Assembly (NCBI RefSeq): GCF_035987325.1
Contig: NZ_CP108488.1
Coordinates: 5,146,001-5,210,000 of the forward strand
Length of the DNA: 64,000 nt
Source of the DNA: Streptomyces sp. NBC_01244
GTDB taxonomy: Bacteria > Actinomycetota > Actinomycetes > Streptomycetales > Streptomycetaceae
Direction: 5' to 3'
Positions 53,134 through 60,681 of the stretch are shown here, in pieces (position 1 is the first letter of the stretch; every line of letters starts with the position of its first letter). The notes under the pieces are model-generated. The model did no database searches and was not told where the DNA came from. It saw only the letters and a list, made by a program, of their open reading frames with translations. Both the position numbers and the translations under genes were made by a program.

Positions 53134-54981
53134 GTGGAGACCTACCGCCACGAAGTCGCCGGCGACCCGGTGACCGTCCACGTACCGCAGACCCGCGCAG
53201 ACCTTGACGCCTTCCGGGCGTGGCTCACCGAAGCCGAACGGCGCGGCCCGATCGCTCTGGACACTGAGACGACCGGATTGAACATCTACAGCCCCGGCTA
53301 CCGGCTCCGCACGGTCCAGTTCGGGGACGCTTTCACAGCCTGGGTGATTCCCTGGGAGCGCGGGCCCGCATTCCAGTCCGCCGCTCGCGCTGCCCTCCGC
53401 CGGGTGCCCCGCTTCCTGATCCACAACGCCCCGTTCGACTGGGCCGTACTGGACAGGCACGCCGGGGTGCCGCTCGAATCGCTCGCCCCGCGCACTACGG
53501 ACACCCGCTTGAAGGCCGGGCTTCTGGACCCGCGGCAACCCCAGGAAGGTGGCATCGGGACCGGGCTCAAGCCCCTGTCCGCGTACTGGGTGGACCCCTC
53601 CGCCCCGGACACCCAGGGCGACTTGACCCAGGTCTTCCGAAGCCTGGGCCTGACGAAGGCCACCGGCTGGGCAGCCATTCCGCTCAGCAACCCCACCTTC
53701 GCGTTGTACGCCGGACTGGACGTGATCTACACGGCCCGGCTGGACCCGGTACTCAGCCGGGAGCTTGCCCGCCTGGGCGTACGGCCCACGCTCGTCCAGT
53801 ACGAGCACGAGCTAGCCCGCATCACCACGACCATGCAGCGGGCGGGCATGGTCCTTGATCAGGACTACGTACGGGAACTGAGTGCGTCCCTGACTGCCGA
53901 AGAGCACCACTTCGCGGGTGTGGCCCGCCGGTACGGAGTCGAGAACGTCAACGCACCCCGGCAGATAGCCGAAGCCCTCACGGGCATGGGTGAGCACCTG
54001 GGCGAGCGCACCGCATCCGGCGCCGTGAAGGTGGACAAGGCCGTTCTCTCCGCGCTCGCGGACCTGTCCCTTCAAGGGGAGCGCCTTCACGTCCGGACTC
54101 CCAACCCGCTCGCGGAAGCCGTGATCCGATCGAAGAGGGCGGGCAAGTGGCGGAGTACCTACGCGGACACCTTCCTTGAAGTGATGGACGCCGGGGGCCG
54201 CGTGCACCCGTTCATCAACTCCATGCAGGCCCGGACGGGCCGCATGTCTGTGACCCGGCCGGCGCTTCAGACCCTGCCCAGCTCAGACCAGATGATCCGC
54301 CGGGCCCTGCTCGCGGACCCCGGTCACGTCATGATCAGCGTGGACTTCAGCGCCATTGAGATGCGGGTCCTTGCCGGTCTCGCCGGGGTCACCCGCATGA
54401 CAGAAGGCTTCCTCCGCGGGGAAGACATCCACTGGTTCACGGCCCGGCTCGTCAAGGGCGAAGGCGCCACGGAGAAGGACCGCAAGGTCTTCAAGGGTGC
54501 GGGCTTCTCGAAGGTCTACGGCGGAGGCGTCCGCACGGCAGCACGGCAGACAGGCGCGAGCGAAGAGGCCATGCGCCGGGCCTTCGCGGAGTATGACCGG
54601 CTGTACCCGGAGATCAAGCGAGCGTCCGCCCGGTGGCAGCGCGAAGCCTTCGAGTCCGGCATGGTCACCGTGTCCGCCACCGGTCGCCGGCTCCCGCTGG
54701 ACCGTGACCGCACGTACGCCGTGGTGAATTACCAGTGCCAGTCAGCCGCGCGGGACTGCCTGGGTCAGGCCCTGCTGAACATCGAAGAAGCCGGGCTCCT
54801 GGACATGCTCAAGCTCCCAATTCATGACGAAGCGCTCCTTTCCGCACCGCGTGAAGACGCCCGGGACGTTGCCCGCGCGGTAGAGAAGGCAATGACCTTC
54901 GACCTGTTCGGGGTGCCCATCGTGGCCGAAGCCGAAATCGGCGGACGCTCCTGGGGCAGCCTGTACGGCGCGGACTACTGA
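53134..54981 (+). CDS. Family A DNA polymerase
   Basis: A 615-residue polymerase I-like enzyme. A 3'-5' exonuclease domain has IALDTETTGLNIY, LIHNAPFDWAVLD and YAGLDVIYTARL. The polymerase part has motif A MISVDFSAIEMRVLAG, motif B DRKVFKGAGFSKVYGGG and motif C LPIHDEALL. A 5' nuclease domain is absent, as in many phages. It replicates the phage genome. GTG start at 53134 after GGGGGGA. Confidence 0.95.
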   Translation: METYRHEVAGDPVTVHVPQTRADLDAFRAWLTEAERRGPIALDTETTGLNIYSPGYRLRTVQFGDAFTAWVIPWERGPAFQSAARAALRRVPRFLIHNAPFDWAVLDRHAGVPLESLAPRTTDTRLKAGLLDPRQPQEGGIGTGLKPLSAYWVDPSAPDTQGDLTQVFRSLGLTKATGWAAIPLSNPTFALYAGLDVIYTARLDPVLSRELARLGVRPTLVQYEHELARITTTMQRAGMVLDQDYVRELSASLTAEEHHFAGVARRYGVENVNAPRQIAEALTGMGEHLGERTASGAVKVDKAVLSALADLSLQGERLHVRTPNPLAEAVIRSKRAGKWRSTYADTFLEVMDAGGRVHPFINSMQARTGRMSVTRPALQTLPSSDQMIRRALLADPGHVMISVDFSAIEMRVLAGLAGVTRMTEGFLRGEDIHWFTARLVKGEGATEKDRKVFKGAGFSKVYGGGVRTAARQTGASEEAMRRAFAEYDRLYPEIKRASARWQREAFESGMVTVSATGRRLPLDRDRTYAVVNYQCQSAARDCLGQALLNIEEAGLLDMLKLPIHDEALLSAPREDARDVARAVEKAMTFDLFGVPIVAEAEIGGRSWGSLYGADY

Positions 54982-55041
54982 CCGACCCAGGCCCCGTCTC
55001 CCCGGACCCCATCCGGCGGCAGGCGGGGCTTCGTCGTGCCG

Positions 55042-55061
55042 CCCTACTCGCGCGAGTAGGG
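55042..55061. promoter_or_regulatory. 20-bp phage palindrome, copy 7
   Basis: CCCTACTCGCGCGAGTAGGG, perfect, nine bases after a GGCGGGGCTTC terminator arm. Confidence 0.85.
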
Positions 55062-55382
55062 CCCTGTTCCCGCAACCCATTTAAGAACCGATCACGGTCC
55101 GGTCTCGCGCTCATCCTGCGGGATGAACCCGGGTCACGGCCCGTGCGGACTCCACAACTCTGCGTTCGTGACGCGGCTCTAACTCCTTGAAACCACCGGC
55201 GGGCCCGCACCGCTCGCCGGCTCCGACCACAGACGTACGGCCTTGATCAAGCCCCGCGTCAAGCACCCCCGGCAGGGGGCTTGATTCGCCGTGCCCTTTT
55301 ACAGACAGCCATGGGCTTCGTGCACCCATAAACAGGCGTAAGCGCAGGTCAGACGCGCTGCACGACGGTTCGGCCCTCTCCG

Positions 55383-55410
55383 GGCAATCGGCTCACCAGA
55401 CCACGGGTGA
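55383..55410 (+). promoter_or_regulatory. 28-bp phage motif, copy 7
   Basis: GGCAATCGGCTCACCAGACC then ACGGGTGA, upstream of the sigma-like factor. CACGGGT at 55402-55408 can pair with ACCCGTG at 55430-55436, which covers the GTG start codon. Confidence 0.75.
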
Positions 55411-55433
55411 GCCAAGCCAAGGAGAGCCCACCC

Positions 55434-56318
55434 GTGTCCAGCGCACTTGCACTTTCGACCGTCCGCGCCGCCCAGAATGCAGACCTTGAAGCGACCACGG
55501 CGGTCATCGAAGCTACGGAGTCCCGCATAGCCGTGCTCGCCCGTAAGGCGGCCCGGCGGATGGCGGAGAGTGGTCCCCGCCACGATGACTACTTTGACGA
55601 GTTCACCCAGCAGGGACGCATTGCCGTCTGGGAAGCGCTCGCTCGTTTTGACGAGAACATGAACCCGGACTTCCTGGGCTTCGCGTACACCACCGTGGAG
55701 ACCACGCTCCTGGGCGCCACCCGCACGGAACGGAATCAGGGCGTGGACGGAGACGCTGCAAAAACGTTCCTGTCCATGCTGGACCGCGCGGGCGGTGACC
55801 CGTTCCTTGCCGAGAAGTTGGCCCAGACCGTTCCGCCTGCCGGTCGCCGGCTGAGCGCGGACCGGGCCCACGCTGCCCGTCTCGCCTATCAGGGCGCTGA
55901 CTCGCTGGACGCCCCGGCGCCGGGCTCCACGGATGACGAGCCCTGGGAGCCGGGAACGTCCACCTACGGAGTGCCGGAGGACTTGATCACGGCGAGCGAC
56001 GTGGCCCGCGAAGAGGCCCGGGTGAAGAAGGCGCTCGTGCATGGCGTGCTGGACGTGATGGGCGAACGGCAGGCGTACGTACTGCGCGCCACCTTCGGCA
56101 TTCACCCGGCCCCGTTCTACGGCAACGGCGCGGACGAAGAGCTTGCCGCGGACATGGACACCACCGCGAAGGCCGTACGGGAAGCCCGCTCCAAGGGCCT
56201 GAAGAGCTTCGGCAAGCGCTGGATCAAGGCCACCGCCCAGACCCCGGAAGAGGCGGACGAGCTGACTGCCGCCATGGCTGCCCGGCTCACCCGCAAGGGC
56301 GCCCTGTGCCCGGCCTGA
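55434..56318 (+). CDS. Phage-encoded sigma factor-like protein
   Basis: A 294-residue protein with sigma-70 region 2 features (DDYFDEFTQQGRIAVWEALARFDENMNPDFLGFAYTTVETTLLGATR, residues about 40-105) and a region 4-like end (VLDVMGERQAYVLRATFGIHP, then EELAADMDTTAKAVREARSKGLKSFGKRW). It should direct host RNA polymerase to phage promoters; the seven 28-bp motifs are candidate targets. GTG at 55434 is preferred over GTG at 55407 because the latter lies inside the motif copy. Confidence 0.8.
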   Translation: MSSALALSTVRAAQNADLEATTAVIEATESRIAVLARKAARRMAESGPRHDDYFDEFTQQGRIAVWEALARFDENMNPDFLGFAYTTVETTLLGATRTERNQGVDGDAAKTFLSMLDRAGGDPFLAEKLAQTVPPAGRRLSADRAHAARLAYQGADSLDAPAPGSTDDEPWEPGTSTYGVPEDLITASDVAREEARVKKALVHGVLDVMGERQAYVLRATFGIHPAPFYGNGADEELAADMDTTAKAVREARSKGLKSFGKRWIKATAQTPEEADELTAAMAARLTRKGALCPA

Positions 56319-56368
56319 CCGGACGCTCCCCCTTCACCCAGTACCACCGACCCCAGGAAGAGGACCGC

Positions 56369-56635
56369 ATGACCATGCAGACCGTTCGCGAGACGAAGGC
56401 CACCATGACCGCCGAAGCCGGCCGCGTACTCGTCTGGCACAACGACAAGGAGAAGGGCTCCGTCTCCCTTGCTGTGCCGGGTGACCGGGCCAAGCTCACC
56501 CCGGCCCAGGCCCGGGAGCTGGGTCTCTGGCTCGTGGAAGCGAGCGAGCGCGTCACGGCCCCTGAGCTGGGGGCTTTCCGCACGGCAGCCACGGCCCGTC
56601 CGCGCCCGGCGTACAACCCTCCGTCGCGCTGGTGA
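56369..56635 (+). CDS. Small phage protein, unknown
   Basis: An 88-residue protein: TVRETKATMTAEAGRVLVWHNDKEKGSVSLAVPGDRAKLTPAQARELGLWLVEASERV. ATG at 56369 after AGGAAGAGG. Probably co-transcribed with the sigma-like gene. No family recognised. Confidence 0.65.
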   Translation: MTMQTVRETKATMTAEAGRVLVWHNDKEKGSVSLAVPGDRAKLTPAQARELGLWLVEASERVTAPELGAFRTAATARPRPAYNPPSRW

Positions 56636-56692
56636 GTCTCACCTTCCGGGACCTCCGATAGGTGGGAACACCGGCCCGACTTCCGGACGTTG

Positions 56693-56712
56693 CCCTACTC
56701 ACGTGAGTAGGG
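56693..56712. promoter_or_regulatory. 20-bp phage palindrome, copy 8
   Basis: CCCTACTCACGTGAGTAGGG, a perfect palindrome in which both half-sites changed together (CGCG to ACGT at the centre). It lies 12 bp before a strong terminator. Confidence 0.82.
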
Positions 56713-56723
56713 TGACCCGGTAT

Positions 56724-56750
56724 AGCCCCGCTTCGGCGGGGCTTTCTTTT
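56724..56750 (+). terminator. Strong intrinsic terminator ending the rightward operon
   Basis: AGCCCCGC, TTCG, GCGGGGCT, then TTCTTTTT: an 8-bp stem with a T tract. It separates the replication region from the lysogeny block. Confidence 0.9.
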
Positions 56751-56834
56751 TGCCCCGGTTCACCCTGTTACGGAACCAAGATGATCTTGTGGCATAACAC
56801 AGGGGCATATGTCAGTGGCTCGCTGTAGGGTCGA

Positions 56835-56866
56835 ATGGTTGTGCGAGTCGTCGCATAGCGAACCAT
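56835..56866. promoter_or_regulatory. Interrupted dyad upstream of the 56885 gene
   Basis: ATGGTT at 56835 faces AACCAT at 56861, with TGCGA/TCGCA inside. It lies between a probable promoter and the gene and could be an operator or a leader hairpin. Confidence 0.5.
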
Positions 56867-56884
56867 CAGGGGGTTGGTTTTCGC

Positions 56885-57238
56885 ATGTCCTACGTAGAAG
56901 GAGTCCCGTCCGTACAGTTCATCACCGAAGGTCCCGTGTGTGTGGGTCCTGACCGATGGAAGTGGTTGCCCATCGGTCAGGAGTTCCCGCCCATGCCGGA
57001 CGACATTCGCAGCGCAAGCGAGCTGGGGCGCGCGCTCGCGGTCTACGGGTCCACGGTGGCCCGCGTCATGCACGAAGCAAGGGGGGCCCGCCGGTTTCGG
57101 CTCGTGGCCTACCGGCTGACCACGGGAGGAGTGGTAGGCATCCATGAGTGGGTTATCTCCCCGGAGACCGGCAGGCTTCGACCGGCCGAAGAGCCCTGGG
57201 TCACCTGGGCTGAAGGTGACGGTCGGGCAGTCGCTTAG
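56885..57238 (+). CDS. Unknown protein of the lysogeny block
   Basis: A 117-residue protein: SYVEGVPSVQFITEGPVCVGPDRWKWLPIGQEFPPMPDDIRSASELGRALAVYGSTVARVMHEARGARRF. The middle helices could form a DNA-binding domain, but no standard HTH is evident. It has its own leader and a strong terminator on each side, so it is an independent unit, perhaps expressed in the lysogen. Confidence 0.65.
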   Translation: MSYVEGVPSVQFITEGPVCVGPDRWKWLPIGQEFPPMPDDIRSASELGRALAVYGSTVARVMHEARGARRFRLVAYRLTTGGVVGIHEWVISPETGRLRPAEEPWVTWAEGDGRAVA

Positions 57239-57302
57239 TGGTAGCTGTGCAAGCGGAGGAGGCACAGCTCCTTACCCGCGGCACCCCCGCCTGACGAAGA
57301 CG

Positions 57303-57340
57303 AAGAGCCCCGCCACCCTTGCTCTGGGTGGCGGGGCTTC
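57303..57340. terminator. Bidirectional terminator between convergent genes
   Basis: GCCCCGCCACCC and GGGTGGCGGGGC form a perfect 12-bp stem with a 7-nt loop, flanked by GAAGA and TTCTT. Confidence 0.9.
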
Positions 57341-57346
57341 TTGCGT

Positions 57347-58687
57347 TCAGGCGACCAGTGAAGCCGGGGCCACGGTCCGGGCGCGCTCGTACAGGTCCCG
57401 AGCTGTAGCGTTCTTGATATGCGGCCGGATGAGTCCGAACATGGCCTTGATCCGATCATCGGCCCGGCCTGACTGGACCATGGGGAAGTCATCCAGGGCC
57501 GTATGCCAGGTGGCGCACGCCGCTTCAAGGTGGCCAAGCTCAAGCTGACGCTCCGCCAGAGTTGCCCGATGGCGGACACGAGCCCGCCGGTACACGCCAT
57601 AGCGCAATTGATCAGACTGCCGCATCGCTTCGATGGACCCGGCCACGTCACCCAGTTCGTACCGCACCTGACTGACGTGGTAGTTCAGCGAAGATGGGTC
57701 GTACGAGCCGAAGGCCCGGCTTCGGGACTCCGCCCGTTCCATCGAAGATTCCGCCTCCCGGATCTTCCGGAGGGCGGTCACCCGGTCACCTGTCTGGGCA
57801 GCAGCGTGGGCTTGCTGCCCTGCAAGGAAGGCGAACATCCGGGGCCCGGCTTTCGGAGAAGCGGCAGCGGCGGCATCCGCCAGTTCCATGGCCTTCGTGC
57901 CGTGTCGAAGATCCACAGCCTGAACGCTCATGCCTCGCAGAGTGGTGCAATACGTCAAGTGATCATCTGCGGCGCCGGCAAGCTCAAGCGCCTTCACGTA
58001 ATACCGCTGGGCGAGACCGTGAACACCTTCGTCCACGGCCATGTAGCCGGTCAGGTAGGCAAGGTCCGAAGCGGCTGAGAGCATCGCCTTCCGAACTTCG
58101 TCCGTCGCATCGGCGCGGAGATACGGAGCCACGGTGTTGACCATGAAACTTGCGGCCATGGGACGGGCGTGGCGCCCCCCGAACTGATCATCAAGGTCCG
58201 AAATCCGTTCGGTCATGGCAATGACCATTTCAACTTCGTTCATCCCTATGCGCGACATGCGTCCGGCGTGCACCGCTTCCGCCCGGCCGATCACGTCTTG
58301 CCAACCGGGAATGGTCAGCGCCACGGAGAAGAGGCCCGCGCCGAGAACGGCCCTCCGTGACGGGTCCATGTCTTGCCTCCCCAGCTCGATCATCCCTTCC
58401 ACGGTATCCGTGGAAGCTGGGGATGAATCTGCGGGAGGGGGGAAGCCGGCTTCGAGGTGCGTTACGGGCCTTTGCAGCCGGCGGCAGAACGCTTCGACAA
58501 CGTAGCGACGGACGGTCTCCTTCTGCGGGAGCGTCCCGCCTAACCAGTGGTGGACCGTGGACGGGTTGCACTTGAGCGGCGTGCCATTCTCGCTGGCCAG
58601 CAAGTTGATGGCGCGTGCGAACTGGCTCAAGGTCCAGTTCGTTTCGACGTACAGGCGCTGAAGACCTTCGTTCGGGATCTTCGTCAC
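57347..58687 (-). CDS. XRE-type regulator with TPR domain, candidate lysogeny regulator
   Basis: A 446-residue protein. The N-terminal HTH (LYVETNWTLSQFARAINLLASENGTPLKCNPSTVHHWLGGTLP) is followed by a linker with DPSRRAVLGAGLF and a C-terminal TPR array (about 150-446: YYVKALELAGAADDHLTYCTTLRGMSVQAVDL and similar). Such proteins are frequent in Streptomyces, often with DUF397 partners. Here it points left, divergent from four coupled small genes. It is one of three candidates for the prophage repressor. GTG start. Confidence 0.82.
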   Translation of the reverse strand: MTKIPNEGLQRLYVETNWTLSQFARAINLLASENGTPLKCNPSTVHHWLGGTLPQKETVRRYVVEAFCRRLQRPVTHLEAGFPPPADSSPASTDTVEGMIELGRQDMDPSRRAVLGAGLFSVALTIPGWQDVIGRAEAVHAGRMSRIGMNEVEMVIAMTERISDLDDQFGGRHARPMAASFMVNTVAPYLRADATDEVRKAMLSAASDLAYLTGYMAVDEGVHGLAQRYYVKALELAGAADDHLTYCTTLRGMSVQAVDLRHGTKAMELADAAAAASPKAGPRMFAFLAGQQAHAAAQTGDRVTALRKIREAESSMERAESRSRAFGSYDPSSLNYHVSQVRYELGDVAGSIEAMRQSDQLRYGVYRRARVRHRATLAERQLELGHLEAACATWHTALDDFPMVQSGRADDRIKAMFGLIRPHIKNATARDLYERARTVAPASLVA

Positions 58688-58715
58688 GGGCGGTCAACTC
58701 CCTTCGCCCCGGGGT

Positions 58716-58733
58716 GCTTTAAACGCTTTAAAA
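58716..58733. promoter_or_regulatory. Tandem GCTTTAAA operator candidate
   Basis: Two adjacent 9-bp direct repeats (GCTTTAAAC, GCTTTAAAA) 29 bp upstream of the XRE regulator start, each with a TTTAAA palindrome. AT-rich in a GC-rich setting. Likely autoregulatory or promoter sequence. Confidence 0.5.
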
Positions 58734-58823
58734 CCGTGGTCCCGCTGCAACGGTACCGCCACAGCCCGTAACGCGGTTGCGTAGTCACAAGCGAGATCAC
58801 GACGCGAACGGAGCTGGGGCACC

Positions 58824-58994
58824 GTGAGTACGCGAGATGTGGCGCACGCCGAAGGGGCGCCAGACGTAGCCGATGACCCGACGAAGTTGATCAGCACTCA
58901 CGGCTTCTGGCGATTGCTGCCGGAGGGCAACGAGCTGGCCCACGAGGCACGCCGGGAGCCGGAGCCGGACCTCACCGGGTGGTTGATCACGTGA
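58824..58994 (+). CDS. Small protein 1 of the coupled cassette
   Basis: A 56-residue protein: STRDVAHAEGAPDVADDP, then TKLISTHGFWRLLPEGNELAHEARRE and a TGWLIT end. GTG start. Its stop overlaps the next start (GTGA). Divergent from the XRE regulator. Function unknown. Confidence 0.6.
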   Translation: MSTRDVAHAEGAPDVADDPTKLISTHGFWRLLPEGNELAHEARREPEPDLTGWLIT

Positions 58995-59215
58995 CCAGTC
59001 GGGCGCACACACACATCTCCCAGCTCATGAAGGAGCTTGGGCAGGACGAAGTCCTTCGGGTCGAGACGGCCGGAGCGGACTGCATCCCGCCGGGGTCCAT
59101 GGAATTTCCGCCGTGCCAGTGCCCTCTTCACATGCCTCAAACGCACAACGAGCCCCGGACGCTCAGCGCCAAGGTTGCGGCAGCCAACGACCGTAGCCGG
59201 AAGGGAACAAGGTGA
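58991..59215 (+). CDS. Small protein 2 of the coupled cassette
   Basis: A 74-residue protein with Cys and His residues (ADCIPPGSMEFPPCQCPLHMPQTHN) that could bind zinc. Starts GTG inside the previous stop and ends inside the next start (GTGA on both sides). Function unknown. Confidence 0.6.
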   Translation: MTSRAHTHISQLMKELGQDEVLRVETAGADCIPPGSMEFPPCQCPLHMPQTHNEPRTLSAKVAAANDRSRKGTR

Positions 59216-59496
59216 ACCGGTCCATCTTCCGCTTCGAGGACTACACGACCCGACAGGACCCGAAGGTCAAACCGGAGTACAGGGCCGTGTGCGAGTCGGG
59301 GGAAGTCGAGCTGTGCGGCGCCAAGTCGGAAACGGAAGACTCCGCGGCGGACGTAGATGACTGGATGCGCGACCACATGCAGGCGACCGGTCACCGATGC
59401 TTCAGAAGGACCTTCGAGGACTTCGCGGAATTGCTGCCCACGGAGGAACTGCGAAAGGAACTGGAACCGGCGAAGGTCCAGCGGGTGACGGCGTGA
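59212..59496 (+). CDS. DUF7848-like protein
   Basis: A 94-residue protein: RSIFRFEDYTTRQDPKVKPEYRAVCESGEVELCGAKSE, then VDDWMRDHMQATGHRCFRRTFEDFAELLP. This matches the pattern of the small DUF7848 proteins common in Streptomyces genomes and plasmids. They usually travel with XRE regulators. Cys and His residues suggest a metal-binding fold. GTG start coupled on both sides. Confidence 0.7.
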   Translation: MNRSIFRFEDYTTRQDPKVKPEYRAVCESGEVELCGAKSETEDSAADVDDWMRDHMQATGHRCFRRTFEDFAELLPTEELRKELEPAKVQRVTA

Positions 59497-59909
59497 ACCC
59501 CGACTTCTACGTCTGCGAAGTGGTCTTATGGGCCGGCCGCAACAGGTTCCCTCTCCGGGAAGGCTGGGCTGCAACCCCCCGTCTGGCCGTGCAGTGGCTT
59601 CGCAGCGAAGCACTTCACGTGGCCGGGCTCGTTGACCCGGGCCCGGACACCAAGTGGCTTGGAGCCTCCCCGAGCAATGCCGTGCTCGTCCAGCCCGACC
59701 CCAACAGCCCGGACGTGGCCCAGACGCTCAGGGACTGGGCCGACAACGCGTCATTGCATGACGCCGTGATAGCCACGTTGGCGGGGCGGGACCCTTTTCA
59801 CCTCTACACCAACGACGGATACACCGGTTTCACCCTCTCCGGCCTCCCGGTGCCCATCGCCTTCGCCGCCGACTGGGACCCCTTCGCGGACGTGTCCACG
59901 GCAGCGTGA
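59493..59909 (+). CDS. Fourth protein of the coupled cassette
   Basis: A 138-residue protein starting NPDFYVCEVVLWAGRNRFPL and ending PIAFAADWDPFADVSTAA, with LRSEALHVAGLVDPG in the middle. GTG overlaps the previous stop. No family recognised. Confidence 0.62.
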   Translation: MNPDFYVCEVVLWAGRNRFPLREGWAATPRLAVQWLRSEALHVAGLVDPGPDTKWLGASPSNAVLVQPDPNSPDVAQTLRDWADNASLHDAVIATLAGRDPFHLYTNDGYTGFTLSGLPVPIAFAADWDPFADVSTAA

Positions 59910-60096
59910 CCACAGACTCCGCCCCTGCCAGACCTAACCCCGAAATGTGCTCCCTCACAGCAACGGAAACCGTCCGGCAGGGGCGGGCAAGCCCCCACTC
60001 CTCACGGGGTGGGTTCGTCCCGGCGTCACCCCGTGTGCTGACGACAGGCGCCGGGACGACCAGACAGTGCACGCAACCGACTAGGAGAGTGCAACA

Positions 60097-60678
60097 GTGA
60101 GCAACGTGACCCCGGCCCTTCCCGCCGCTGAGGACGTGGCGGCGCGGGCCCGACAGATCATGGCTGCCATCGAGGCTGACCCGGAGTTCGACGCCTTCAC
60201 GGCTGCCGCCCTCAAGTACGACGAGGCGTGGACCTGCTTCACGGGCTTCCCCGTCATCGAGCAGTGGAACTTGGACACCGACAAGCGTCCGCTCCTCACC
60301 GAAGGGCTCCGCGCCCTGGCCCTCAAGGCTGCCGTCTACGAGCTGGGCGGCAACGACGAGGACATGACGGAGATCCCGGTCTCCGTCCCGGTGGACGAGA
60401 TGATGCACGCGATGATCGCCCAGCCCCAGTTGCTGGACCGCATCGCCAAGCGCGTCGGGATCTCCGTCATCCACCAGACGGACAAGGAGCACCACGAGTA
60501 CGCCGCCGGCGACTACACGCACGCCGCGTACATGGCCGCGTGGGGGGAGCCGAACCTCCGCTACTGGCTCGACCACAACGAGGTGAACCGCCGGCTGGCC
60601 ATCCTGGAGGCCAAGTACGAGGAGGCGGGCTTCCGCCGGTCCGGCAAGGAGCACTCGTTCGACTTCGCCGCTGCCTAG
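60097..60678 (+). CDS. Unknown soluble protein
   Basis: A 193-residue acidic helical protein: EDVAARARQIMAAIEADPEFDAFTAAALKYDEAWTCFTGFPVIEQW, then VPVDEMMHAMIAQPQLLDRIAKRVG. GTG at 60097 after TAGGAGAG. The 187-bp gap before it should contain its promoter. No family recognised. Confidence 0.68.
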   Translation: MSNVTPALPAAEDVAARARQIMAAIEADPEFDAFTAAALKYDEAWTCFTGFPVIEQWNLDTDKRPLLTEGLRALALKAAVYELGGNDEDMTEIPVSVPVDEMMHAMIAQPQLLDRIAKRVGISVIHQTDKEHHEYAAGDYTHAAYMAAWGEPNLRYWLDHNEVNRRLAILEAKYEEAGFRRSGKEHSFDFAAA

Positions 60679-60681
60679 TGG

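Larger units (their letters stand above)
54982..55433. other. Largest phage gap, replication-origin candidate
   Basis: About 450 bp without a gene between polymerase and sigma-like factor. It holds a terminator-like stem (about 54990-55033), palindrome copy 7, a TTAAGAACCGATCACGG stretch, a CTTGATCAAG palindrome (about 55242), a TCAAGCACCCCC/GGGGGCTTGA hairpin (55259-55284) and motif copy 7. The mix of dyads next to the polymerase makes it the best origin candidate, but this is not proven. Confidence 0.45.

Noticed and set aside
55407..55433. GTG at 55407 as start of the sigma-like gene
   Set aside because: The bases belong to the conserved 28-bp motif; GTG at 55434 has GGAGAG at a usable distance.
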